36,564 nt of DNA, taken from assembly GCA_017625255.1 (NCBI GenBank), contig JAGALK010000065.1, positions 1-36,564 on the forward strand. Direction: 5' to 3'. The position numbers were made by a program, and so were the translations under genes. The notes beneath the pieces were generated by a model that did not search any database, was not told the origin of the DNA, and was given only the letters and a program-made list of their open reading frames with translations. Source of the DNA: Lachnospiraceae bacterium. GTDB lineage: Bacteria; Bacillota; Clostridia; Lachnospirales; Lachnospiraceae. Below, one piece after another: positions 8,014 to 15,041 of this stretch. Position 1 is the stretch's first letter. Every line of letters begins with the position of its first letter.

Positions 8014-9390
8014 ATGAGTGAAAAAACCATACCTTATAAAATATACTTAGAAGAACATGAGATGCCAAAGCAGTGGTACAATCTTCGTGCAGATATGAAA
8101 AATAAACCGGGAGTACTTTTAAATCCGGAAACCTTACAGCCAATGACATTAGAAGAACTCTCAGAGGTTTTCTGTACAGAATTGGCAAAACAGGAATTAG
8201 ACGATACTAATGCGTATATTGACATTCCGGAAGATATTTTAAAATTCTATAAAATGTATCGTCCGGCACCATTGGTAAGAGCGTATTGTTTAGAAGAAAA
8301 GCTGCAGACACCGGCAAAAATCTATTACAAATTTGAAGGAAACAACACCAGTGGAAGTCACAAGTTAAATTCTGCCATTGCGCAGGCATATTATGCAAAA
8401 CAGCAGGGCTTAAAGGGTGTTACCACAGAAACAGGAGCAGGTCAGTGGGGAACAGCTCTTTCCATGGCTTGTGCATATTTTGATTTGGATTGTAAAGTAT
8501 ATATGGTAAAGGTTTCTTACGAACAGAAGCCGTTTAGAAGAGAAGTTATGCGTACATATGGTGCAAGCGTGACACCATCTCCATCAGAGACTACAGAAGT
8601 AGGCCGCAAGATTTTAGCTGAGCATCCGGGAACATCAGGAAGTCTTGGCTGTGCTATTTCTGAAGCAGTAGAAACAGCAGGTAAATTAGATGGTTATCGT
8701 TATGTATTAGGAAGCGTGTTAAATCAGGTAATGCTTCATCAGTCTATTATTGGTTTAGAAACAAAAGCCGCCTTAGATAAATACGGTATTACACCGGATA
8801 TTATCATCGGTTGTGCCGGCGGCGGATCTAATCTTGGCGGACTTATTGCACCATTTATGGGTGAAAAGATTCGTGGCGAAAAAGATTATCATTTTATCGC
8901 TGTAGAACCAGCTTCCTGCCCAAGCTTTACCAGAGGTAAATATGCTTATGATTACTGCGATACCGGAAAAGTGTGCCCATTATCTAAGATGTACACCTTA
9001 GGAAGCGGATTTATTCCATCCTCCAGTCATTCCGGCGGACTTCGTTATCATGGTATGAGCTCCACACTTTCTCAGTTATATGATGATGGCTTAATGGAAG
9101 CGCGTTCCGTAGAGCAGACCTCTGTATTTGAAGCTGCAAGAGAATTTGCAAGAATCGAAGGTATTCTTCCGGCACCGGAAAGCTCCCATGCAATTTGTGT
9201 AGCTATTGATGAAGCTATGAAATGCAAAGAAACCGGAGAAGAAAAGACCATCGTATTTGGTTTGACAGGAACAGGATACTTTGATATGGTGGCTTATGAG
9301 AAGTTCAATAATGGAGAGATGAGTGATTATATTCCAACAGACGAGGAATTACAGAGAGGATTCGATTCTCTTCCAAAATTAGATTTATAA
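8014..9390 (+). CDS. trpB: TrpB2-type tryptophan synthase beta chain
   Basis: 458-residue PLP enzyme. It belongs to the longer TrpB2 class rather than the ~400-residue TrpB1, with an extended N-terminus and an SRxH-like arginine/proline region (MYRPAPLVRAYCLEE) before the catalytic domain. The PLP lysine lies in SGSHKLNSA (K117), ETGAGQWG is the substrate-loop segment, and GCAGGGSNLGG (about residue 268) binds the cofactor phosphate. It condenses indole with serine to make tryptophan. No trpA or other trp gene is nearby, so indole salvage by a stand-alone enzyme is the likely role, although serine/threonine deaminase activity has been proposed for some TrpB2 proteins. The SD is AGGAG at 8003-8007. 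A terminator follows, so it is monocistronic. Confidence 0.93.
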   Translation: MSEKTIPYKIYLEEHEMPKQWYNLRADMKNKPGVLLNPETLQPMTLEELSEVFCTELAKQELDDTNAYIDIPEDILKFYKMYRPAPLVRAYCLEEKLQTPAKIYYKFEGNNTSGSHKLNSAIAQAYYAKQQGLKGVTTETGAGQWGTALSMACAYFDLDCKVYMVKVSYEQKPFRREVMRTYGASVTPSPSETTEVGRKILAEHPGTSGSLGCAISEAVETAGKLDGYRYVLGSVLNQVMLHQSIIGLETKAALDKYGITPDIIIGCAGGGSNLGGLIAPFMGEKIRGEKDYHFIAVEPASCPSFTRGKYAYDYCDTGKVCPLSKMYTLGSGFIPSSSHSGGLRYHGMSSTLSQLYDDGLMEARSVEQTSVFEAAREFARIEGILPAPESSHAICVAIDEAMKCKETGEEKTIVFGLTGTGYFDMVAYEKFNNGEMSDYIPTDEELQRGFDSLPKLDL

Positions 9391-9396
9391 AAAGCG

Positions 9397-9436
9397 AAAA
9401 ACAGCACTTTGGCAGACTGTGCCGGAGTGCTGTTTT
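9397..9436 (+). terminator. intrinsic terminator after trpB2
   Basis: AAAACAGCACT pairs with AGTGCTGTTTT around an inner GGCA/TGCC stem, and the 3' arm ends in a run of five T. Confidence 0.8.
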
Positions 9437-9470
9437 TGAAATTATGAAAAGTGCCAAAGGCAGGTAATTT

Positions 9471-9678
9471 ATGGAAAATGAAAAAGAACTGAAAACATAT
9501 GGACAATTTGTAGAAAAATGTCTTATGACAGAGCCTTTACAATCGAAAAATTTCCGGGACAGGAGAACAGGCTTTGCGTGGTGGAACATAATATTTTAAA
9601 ATGTCACAACTGTGGACCTATACTTCAAAAGTGATTCCTATGATGGTCAGAGAAGAAATTAATGGATATTTGCGTTGA
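9471..9678 (+). pseudogene. probable frameshifted remnant of a small unidentified gene
   Basis: Three short overlapping frames run in the same direction without a long open frame. They are 9471-9599 (starts MENEKELKTYGQFVEKCL), 9518-9634 (starts MSYDRAFTIEKFPGQENRL) and 9601-9678 (MSQLWTYTSKVIPMM then VREEINGYLR). Each reads like natural protein, and joined in order with two frameshifts they would make one polypeptide of about 65-70 residues. No family was recognised. It lies between the trpB2 terminator and the corrinoid-activation gene, so it may once have belonged to the latter's operon. It could also be non-coding sequence that happens to be open. Confidence 0.35.
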
Positions 9679-9730
9679 GAATAAGTGGGAAAAATACAGG
9701 AAGCAGTCAGAGAGAGGAGGTGGGCATTAC

Positions 9731-11914
9731 ATGAAGGATATTCGAATTATATCAGGAAAAAGAATTGCTCCATCTATGGAAACGGTATGTATGCTCTTAG
9801 GTTATAAAGAATATTTGGGTAAGCAAACCGAGGTGGAGACCTTATATGAAAAGCTCTTACAAATGGCAAAGATGCATATTCGTCCAAAGGCTGCCCTTGC
9901 CATTGAAAACGGATATTTATTTGTCATGCTTACTTTAGGCTCTGGAATCAGTCGTTGTATAGAACGATATACCAAAAAAGGCGATATGCTGTCGGCAACG
10001 GTTTTAGATGCTATGGCTGACAGTTGTCTCTTTGCGTTTGAAGAACAGTTATTGCCGATGCTGCAACAGATTGTCCTTGCAGAGGGCTATGGTATAGAAA
10101 GACGCTTAGAAGCGCCTATGGATATACCGATAAAAATGCAAAAAGAGGCGTATGATATTTTAGATGCAAAACGGACACTTGGACTTTCTATGACAAACGG
10201 ATATATGTTAGATCCTGTAAAATCCATGTGTTTGATTTTTCAGTTGACAGAGGATGTTACCTGTCAAAACCTTCATCATGACTGCACAAGATGCGAAAAT
10301 ACGACATGTGCCTTACGAAAAAAAGAAGTGGCTTTGCTAAGGGTAGAATATGAAAAAGCATCGGAGGAAGGGGTTGTCCAAATTCAATGCCAAAAAGGCA
10401 GTAATCTATCGGAAATACTACAAAAAAACGGGATTTTATTACCAACCTTCTGCGGAGGAAATGGAACCTGTGGAAAATGTGGAATAAGGGTAAAGGAAGG
10501 AAATTTGCAGATAACACCTGAGGATCGAACGGCTTTTTCTAAGGAGGAGTTGCAGAACGGAATGCGTTTATCCTGTAAAGCCGTAATAGAAGATAATCTT
10601 ACGATTATTTTAAAAGCGCAGGAAGATAAATTTACTGCCCTTGGAAGTGAAGAAAACAGCAGGATAAAAGTATCGGATAAAAGTTCATACAAAAAAGGGG
10701 ATTTGGCGATTGCCATTGATATTGGAACGACAACATTAGCATTTTCCCTTCTGGATTTAAAAAATGGAAGAATTTTAGATAGCCATACTGCATTAAACTC
10801 TCAAAAATCCTGTGGCGCAGATGTCATCAGCCGTATACAGGCAGCAAATGCAGGAAAAAAAGCACAATTACAGAAAAGTATTCAAACGGATATCCAAAGC
10901 GGTTTAGAGATACTGTTAAAAAGAAGTCAAAATTTGTTTACAAAACCGCTGCAGCATATTGTAATTGCAGCAAATACGGTTATGCTGCATCTTTTGCGAG
11001 GATATGACTGTATGGGATTTTGCAGTTATCCCTTTAAGCCAGTAACCTTAGCGTTAGAAGAAATTACACTTGGTGAATTATTAAAGATACCCATGCAAAA
11101 TAAGTTTTTGCCGGAAACGACAAAGGTTACACTATTGCCGGGAATATCCGCATTTGTAGGTGCAGATATTACAGCAGGACTTTTTGCCTGTGAAAAAAGA
11201 GAGGAAAAAGCCCATGTGCTGTTTTTGGATTTGGGGACAAACGGTGAAATGGCATTGAAAGTAAAGGATAAAATTTTTGTGGCAAGTACAGCAGCAGGAC
11301 CTGCATTTGAGGGAGGCAATATCCGTTATGGCATGGGAAGTATAGCAGGAGCTATAGCCAAGGTTTCATTGAACCATTATGTGCCACAGATAGAAACAAT
11401 TAAAAATCAGCCACCGGAAGGCATCTGTGGAACAGGTGTTATCGAAGCTGTGGCAGAGCTTTTGCGAGCAGGATTTATGGATAAAAACGGTAAGCTGACA
11501 GAAGAATATTTTACAGAAGGTTATCCATTAGCAGAAAATTTAAAGGGGGAAAAAATTGTATTGCTTCAACAGGATATTCGAAAAATCCAGATGGCAAAGG
11601 CAGCGATTCGGGCAGGTATTGAGATACTGTTCAAAAAGGCAGGAATTTGCTGTAATGAGGTTGAACGCGTATATCTTGCCGGAGGCTTTGGCTATTATCT
11701 TGACATTGAAAAAGCGGCATATATTGGTATTTTTCCAAAAGAGCTGGTGTCAAAAACCTGTGCAGTGGGCAATGCAGCGTTGACAGGAGCAATGCAGTTT
11801 TTAGTTGATGAGGATAAGAAAAGACTAGAAGAAATAATTGAAAATACAGAAGAGATACAGCTTGCAGAAGTGGATGATTTTCATGAATTATATATGAATT
11901 ATATAAATTTTTAA
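9731..11914 (+). CDS. corrinoid reactivation protein: MetH-activation-like + 2Fe-2S + RACo/ASKHA fusion
   Basis: 727 residues. The start at 9731 has AGGAGG 10 bases upstream; the frame is open further upstream without an SD. Three parts are visible. Residues 1-175 resemble the stand-alone cobalamin-dependent methionine synthase activation domain (IPIKMQKEAYDILDAKR, LSMTNGYMLDPVKS). A Cys cluster follows (C178, C185, C188, C193). Next is a plant-type 2Fe-2S ferredoxin domain (about 207-295; C241, C247, C250, C282). The rest (about 320-727) is a RACo-like ASKHA ATPase (AIDIGTTTLAF, LDLGTNGEMAL, GGFGYYLDIEKAAYIG). Proteins of the RACo class use ATP and electrons from the iron-sulfur centre to return inactive Co(II) corrinoid to Co(I). 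The first domain suggests methionine synthase as client, but no corrinoid enzyme is in the window. Confidence 0.85.
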   Translation: MKDIRIISGKRIAPSMETVCMLLGYKEYLGKQTEVETLYEKLLQMAKMHIRPKAALAIENGYLFVMLTLGSGISRCIERYTKKGDMLSATVLDAMADSCLFAFEEQLLPMLQQIVLAEGYGIERRLEAPMDIPIKMQKEAYDILDAKRTLGLSMTNGYMLDPVKSMCLIFQLTEDVTCQNLHHDCTRCENTTCALRKKEVALLRVEYEKASEEGVVQIQCQKGSNLSEILQKNGILLPTFCGGNGTCGKCGIRVKEGNLQITPEDRTAFSKEELQNGMRLSCKAVIEDNLTIILKAQEDKFTALGSEENSRIKVSDKSSYKKGDLAIAIDIGTTTLAFSLLDLKNGRILDSHTALNSQKSCGADVISRIQAANAGKKAQLQKSIQTDIQSGLEILLKRSQNLFTKPLQHIVIAANTVMLHLLRGYDCMGFCSYPFKPVTLALEEITLGELLKIPMQNKFLPETTKVTLLPGISAFVGADITAGLFACEKREEKAHVLFLDLGTNGEMALKVKDKIFVASTAAGPAFEGGNIRYGMGSIAGAIAKVSLNHYVPQIETIKNQPPEGICGTGVIEAVAELLRAGFMDKNGKLTEEYFTEGYPLAENLKGEKIVLLQQDIRKIQMAKAAIRAGIEILFKKAGICCNEVERVYLAGGFGYYLDIEKAAYIGIFPKELVSKTCAVGNAALTGAMQFLVDEDKKRLEEIIENTEEIQLAEVDDFHELYMNYINF

Positions 11915-11932
11915 ATATTTACAAAAAATTAC

Positions 11933-11961
11933 TTGACCTGTCGTAGTAATTATGCTATTGT
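11933..11961 (+). promoter_or_regulatory. padR operon promoter with operator-like repeat in the spacer
   Basis: TTGACC at 11933-11938, a 17-base spacer and TATTGT at 11956-11961 with TGC just upstream (extended -10). The spacer holds one copy of TGTCGTAGTA (11939-11948), the same decamer found twice more just downstream. This is consistent with autoregulation by the adjacent PadR protein. Confidence 0.6.
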
Positions 11962-11971
11962 ATGGTCACAG

Positions 11972-12014
11972 AAGTACTACGACAGTCGTAATACATCTGT
12001 CGTAGTACTTTTTT
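11972..12014 (+). promoter_or_regulatory. perfect 14-bp inverted repeat: operator and/or leader terminator
   Basis: AAGTACTACGACAG (11972-11985) and CTGTCGTAGTACTT (11997-12010) are perfectly complementary around an 11-base loop, followed by a run of six T. The left arm also begins the overlapping near-palindrome TACTACGACAGTCGTAATA (11975-11993). As DNA it looks like a repressor operator just after the transcription start. As RNA it looks like an intrinsic terminator for the upstream gene or an attenuator for padR. Sequence alone cannot separate these. Confidence 0.6.
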
Positions 12015-12093
12015 GTCTGACAGAATTTGTGTGAAATTTAAAAGGGCGCCAATTACGATTTTGCACAAGAATCAGAGAACAGGAGGAAATGCT

Positions 12094-12420
12094 ATGATTA
12101 GCAGCGATGGTATAAGGGGTTACAATGATATGATTATTCTGTATCATATATTAAAAGAACCATCCTATGGTTATGAGATATCAAGAGCAATCAAAGAAAA
12201 AACCGATGAAAAATATATCATCAAAGAAACAACCTTGTATTCCGCTTTTACGAGATTGGAAAAGAATGGATACATAGAATCGTTTTTTGGAACGGAAACA
12301 AATGGGAAGCGGAGAACCTACTACCGCATTACAGAGCTGGGAAAAAGCTATTATCAGGAAAAATGCAGCGAATGGAAGCTGACAAAAGAAGTGGTTGAAA
12401 AATTTTGTGAACAGGTGTAA
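12094..12420 (+). CDS. PadR-family transcriptional regulator
   Basis: 108-residue PadR protein with the winged-helix hallmarks GYNDMIILYHILKEPSYGYEI, the recognition region IIKETTLYSAFTRLEKNGYIE and the wing segment KRRTYYRITELGKSYY. It is the short PadR-s1 type, without the long C-terminal dimerisation domain. The ATG at 12094 has AGGAGG (12081-12086) 7 bases upstream; the frame is open further back into the leader hairpin but has no SD there. PadR proteins are usually repressors that control their own operon, and the repeats at 11939-12008 are candidate operators. The gene is followed 11 bases later by a HAAS membrane protein, a common pairing. Confidence 0.93.
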   Translation: MISSDGIRGYNDMIILYHILKEPSYGYEISRAIKEKTDEKYIIKETTLYSAFTRLEKNGYIESFFGTETNGKRRTYYRITELGKSYYQEKCSEWKLTKEVVEKFCEQV

Positions 12421-12431
12421 AGGAGAGTTAT

Positions 12432-13439
12432 ATGGAAACAATTATCAGTTATATTGACAATATTTTCAGCAGTTATCCGGATGTTTCGGAGGTTAGAAAA
12501 GCAAGAGAAGATCTTTTAAGTATTATGGAAGATAAGTATAATGAATTAAAATCTGAAGGTAAAAGCGAGAATGAAGCAGTGGGCATTGTGATTTCAGAGT
12601 TTGGAAATATCGAGGAAATTACCGCAGAATTAGGAATCACTCCGTTAAACAAAGGTGGAGAAGAAGAGGAATATGCAGAGCTTGAAAAGGAAAAGTTTAG
12701 CCTTGAACAGGCAAGAAATTATATAGAGACACAAAAAAGCTTTGGAAGAAAAATTGCCATTGGTGTGATGCTTTGTATTTTATCACCGGTTTGTGCATGT
12801 GTATTAGATCCATTAGCAGAAGCAGGATTTTTGCCGGTAAGGATTACAGACACAATTGGTGTATTAGCACTTTTTGGCATGGTAGCCATAGCTGTAGCAA
12901 TTTTTATCATCAGTGGAATTGCAAATAGTAAGTATGAAAGACTTGAGAAAAAGCAGATTATATTAGACTATGGAACAAAACAGTTGATGACAGAACAGTA
13001 TGAAAAACAGAACAGAAGATTTGGAACGGAAATTGCAGTTGGTGTAGTTTTATGTATATTCAGCATTATTCCTTTGAATATAGCTGAAGTCATCTTTGAG
13101 GATACTAAACTGGCATGGGTGAGTGACATGGCAGGAGCTAGCCTGTTTGCCTTTGTAGCTGTGGCTGTATATCTTTTTATTACAGCGGGAGTAAGACAGT
13201 CAGCTTATGAAGTGCTGCTTGGTATCGGTGAACATTCACCGGAAAAAATTATGCAGAAAGAAAAATCTGTGCTTCGTATTATCAGTGCAATTTACTGGCC
13301 TGTAGTGGTATGTATTTATTTAGGCTGGAGTTTTATAACGATGGATTGGGAAATTACATGGATAATCTGGCCGGTTACGGGTGTGTTGTTTGGAGCAATT
13401 GCAGCGGTAATAGGCGTAATTGAAGGGATGAAGAAATAA
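12432..13439 (+). CDS. HAAS (DUF1700)-type membrane protein paired with PadR
   Basis: 335 residues. The N-terminal 70 residues form the HAAS / permease-prefix-like helical domain (IDNIFSSYPDVSEVRKAREDL, ENEAVGIVISEFGNIEEI). A charged linker and about six membrane segments follow. The membrane part contains an internal repeat: FGRKIAIGVMLCILS (about residue 103) matches FGTEIAVGVVLCIFS (about 197), and ITDTIGVLALFGMVAIAVAIF matches VSDMAGASLFAFVAVAVYLF. HAAS domains are thought to transmit membrane signals in operons with PadR regulators. The specific function is unknown. The SD AAAGGAGAG lies just upstream of ATG 12432 and overlaps the padR stop, so the genes are coupled. Confidence 0.85.
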   Translation: METIISYIDNIFSSYPDVSEVRKAREDLLSIMEDKYNELKSEGKSENEAVGIVISEFGNIEEITAELGITPLNKGGEEEEYAELEKEKFSLEQARNYIETQKSFGRKIAIGVMLCILSPVCACVLDPLAEAGFLPVRITDTIGVLALFGMVAIAVAIFIISGIANSKYERLEKKQIILDYGTKQLMTEQYEKQNRRFGTEIAVGVVLCIFSIIPLNIAEVIFEDTKLAWVSDMAGASLFAFVAVAVYLFITAGVRQSAYEVLLGIGEHSPEKIMQKEKSVLRIISAIYWPVVVCIYLGWSFITMDWEITWIIWPVTGVLFGAIAAVIGVIEGMKK

Positions 13440-13455
13440 TCTTCATCCCTTTTCT
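13423..13455 (+). terminator. terminator at the end of the padR-HAAS operon
   Basis: AAGGGATGAAG (13423-13433) pairs with CTTCATCCCTT (13441-13451), followed by TTTTC-like sequence. The stem includes the last codons of the HAAS gene. It also lies at the 3' end of the convergent XRE gene, but on the minus strand no T tract follows. Confidence 0.6.
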
Positions 13456-13790
13456 TAGCGCTTCTTTCCATATTTTGTAAAGGTTTTTCCTGTTTCAATA
13501 TACAGTGGTTTCTTATCGTCAGGAATACTGCGATAAATATTGATTAAATGCCGTTCATCGGCATTATAAGGGACATTCATCGGTTCCCGAAAGGTTGTTA
13601 ATCCATAAATGTAGTCTGTGGAAGTATGAAAATAAGAGGCAAGACGAATAATCATTTTTGCATCTGGCTGTCTTCGATTTTGAAGATAACCGCTTAAGGT
13701 AGTTGCAGATATATTCAAGTCGTTGGCTAACTGCCTCTGTGTGATGCCGTCTTCTTCTAGCAATATGCGAAGCTGGTTACCGATATCCAA
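13455..13790 (-). CDS. XRE-family helix-turn-helix regulator
   Basis: A cytoplasmic DNA-binding protein of about 111 residues. The N-terminal two-thirds is a clear HTH_XRE domain: LRILLEEDGITQRQLANDLNISATTLSGYLQ then NRRQPDAKMIIRLASYFHTSTDYIYGLT. The tail is short and basic (KYGKKR). The start is taken as TTG at 13790, 7 bases after GGGAGGA on the minus strand. The frame stays open up to a TTG at 13937 that overlaps the SDR stop, but those 49 extra residues have no SD and do not resemble XRE proteins. It lies 137 bases downstream of the SDR on the same strand, so it may be co-transcribed. Its target is unknown. Confidence 0.85.
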   Translation of the reverse strand: MDIGNQLRILLEEDGITQRQLANDLNISATTLSGYLQNRRQPDAKMIIRLASYFHTSTDYIYGLTTFREPMNVPYNADERHLINIYRSIPDDKKPLYIETGKTFTKYGKKR

Positions 13791-13927
13791 ATACAATTCC
13801 TCCCTCTTAGTGTTTTCTGTGAGTAATTGTAAATCATAATCAAATGTAAAGGATGAAAGTACGCGATAAGAGAATAAAAAATACGCGCTACGAATATCAT
13901 TTCCAAAACTTCTGCATTTTATACGGG

Positions 13928-14662
13928 TTAAATCCAACCCCCATCAAAACTAATAATCTGTCCGGTCAGATAAGAGGGAGCATTGGAAAGCTGTAAAATG
14001 TATTTGGCTACTTCCGTTGGAGAGCCAAATCTTCCGGCAGGAATTTCATCCGCCAGAGTGGCTTTTTCATCCGCGTCAAAGCAGGAATTCATACTGGTAT
14101 CAATAACACCGCAGGCAACGGCATTTACCTGAATATTACTTGGAGCCAGTTCCTTTGCCAGGGCTTTCGTAAAAGCATTGATACCGCCCTTAGAGGCAGA
14201 GTAAGCTACTTCGCAGGAAGCACCTACAAGTCCCCAGTCGGAAGAAATATTGATGATTTTTCCTGATTTTTGAGAAACCATATAGGGAATGGCATGTTTG
14301 CAGCAGGAAAAAACAGACGAGAGGTTTGTGTTGATTATATTGTTCCATTTTTCGATACTCATATCACTAAGCAGTCCAATGTGGGAAATGCCTGCATTGT
14401 TGATTAGAATATCGATACCCTTGCAAAAGGATTTTGTCTGAGCAAACATATCAGCTACAGCAGCATAGTTCCCTACATCTGCCTGTACACATAAGGTACG
14501 GATGCCATATAATTCTTCTAATTCTTTGGCATGAGTTGTCAATATATCTATGGAATGGGTGCAGTTTAATACAAGATCATAGCCTGCACCGGCAAAAGTG
14601 GCGGCAATAGCTTTACCAATGCCTCTGGATGCGCCGGTAATAAGTACGGTTTTATGATTCAT
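13928..14662 (-). CDS. SDR oxidoreductase, probable EF-P 5-aminopentanone reductase (YmfI-like)
   Basis: 244-residue classical short-chain dehydrogenase/reductase. It has the cofactor motif TGASRGIGKAIA near the N-terminus, NNAGISHIGLL, catalytic Ser in NISSDWG, YSASKGG (Tyr/Lys pair) and the FabG-like ending GQIISFDGGWI. NADPH-dependent ketone reduction is expected. The combination of NCxHS-like N-terminal strand, IDILINNAGISHIGLLSDMS and VAYSASKGGINAFTKALAKEL is close to clostridial proteins annotated as EF-P 5-aminopentanone reductase (B. subtilis YmfI), which finishes the modification of elongation factor P. This finer call is from memory and FabG-like fatty-acid or other ketone reduction is the alternative. 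The SD AGAGGT precedes the ATG. Confidence 0.85.
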   Translation of the reverse strand: MNHKTVLITGASRGIGKAIAATFAGAGYDLVLNCTHSIDILTTHAKELEELYGIRTLCVQADVGNYAAVADMFAQTKSFCKGIDILINNAGISHIGLLSDMSIEKWNNIINTNLSSVFSCCKHAIPYMVSQKSGKIINISSDWGLVGASCEVAYSASKGGINAFTKALAKELAPSNIQVNAVACGVIDTSMNSCFDADEKATLADEIPAGRFGSPTEVAKYILQLSNAPSYLTGQIISFDGGWI

Positions 14663-14815
14663 AGTGATACCTCTTTATAAATTTTTTGTTCTTATTATAA
14701 ATGGTATTACTTGAAAATGAAATAAAAAGTAAAAGAATTGAAGAAAGTCTATTGAATTTTTGGATTTTATATTAAATGATTTAATAAATTTTTTATGTGA
14801 TTTTTTAAGTACATA

Positions 14816-14824
14816 TGCTACAAT
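14816..14824 (+). promoter_or_regulatory. extended -10 promoter for the candidate small RNA
   Basis: TGC followed by TACAAT (14819-14824); no good -35 is seen. Transcription would start at about 14830-14831, precisely at the 5' end of the long stem described next. Confidence 0.45.
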
Positions 14825-14829
14825 ATATC

Positions 14830-14937
14830 AAAAGCATATTTTCTTTTCCATGCAGGGTAACTGAGGTTGGAATCCAAATGAATGTGAATTCGTTTCTTAT
14901 GCCATTTCTATGACAATCAGAAAATTCATGCTTTTTT
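14830..14937 (+). ncRNA. candidate structured small RNA (unrecognised family)
   Basis: Within the otherwise geneless stretch 14663-15041, AAAAGCAT+ATTTTC (14830-14843) pairs with GAAAAT (14920-14925) and ATGCTTTT (14928-14935), giving 14 base pairs interrupted only by a two-base bulge. Enclosed is an 8-bp hairpin AAATGAAT/ATTCGTTT (14876-14895) closed by a GTGA (GNRA-type) tetraloop, and an alternative small hairpin TTGG/CCAA (14867-14877). The 3' arm ends in six T (14932-14937), as in an intrinsic terminator. It does not match tmRNA, RNase P, SRP RNA, 6S or the riboswitch consensuses I can recall. It could instead be a leader for the Rpn gene. The rest of the intergenic region is A+T-rich with no gene. 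Confidence 0.4.
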
Positions 14938-14964
14938 ATCACAGACATAATAAAGCAGGGGTTT

Positions 14965-14993
14965 TTGAAGTATACAAGGCAGTATGATAGTAT
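14965..14993 (+). promoter_or_regulatory. promoter for the Rpn-family gene
   Basis: TTGAAG (14965-14970), 17-base spacer, TAGTAT (14988-14993). It lies downstream of the candidate small RNA, which supports the two being separate transcripts. Confidence 0.45.
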
Positions 14994-15041
14994 TTTTGTA
15001 AAAATAGAATTCTCCTGCAGATATCATAAGGAGGACGCTAT

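Noticed and set aside
13791..13937. N-terminal extension of the XRE regulator to the TTG at 13937
   Set aside because: No SD for the upstream start, no family similarity in the 49 extra residues, and an excellent GGGAGGA precedes the TTG at 13790.
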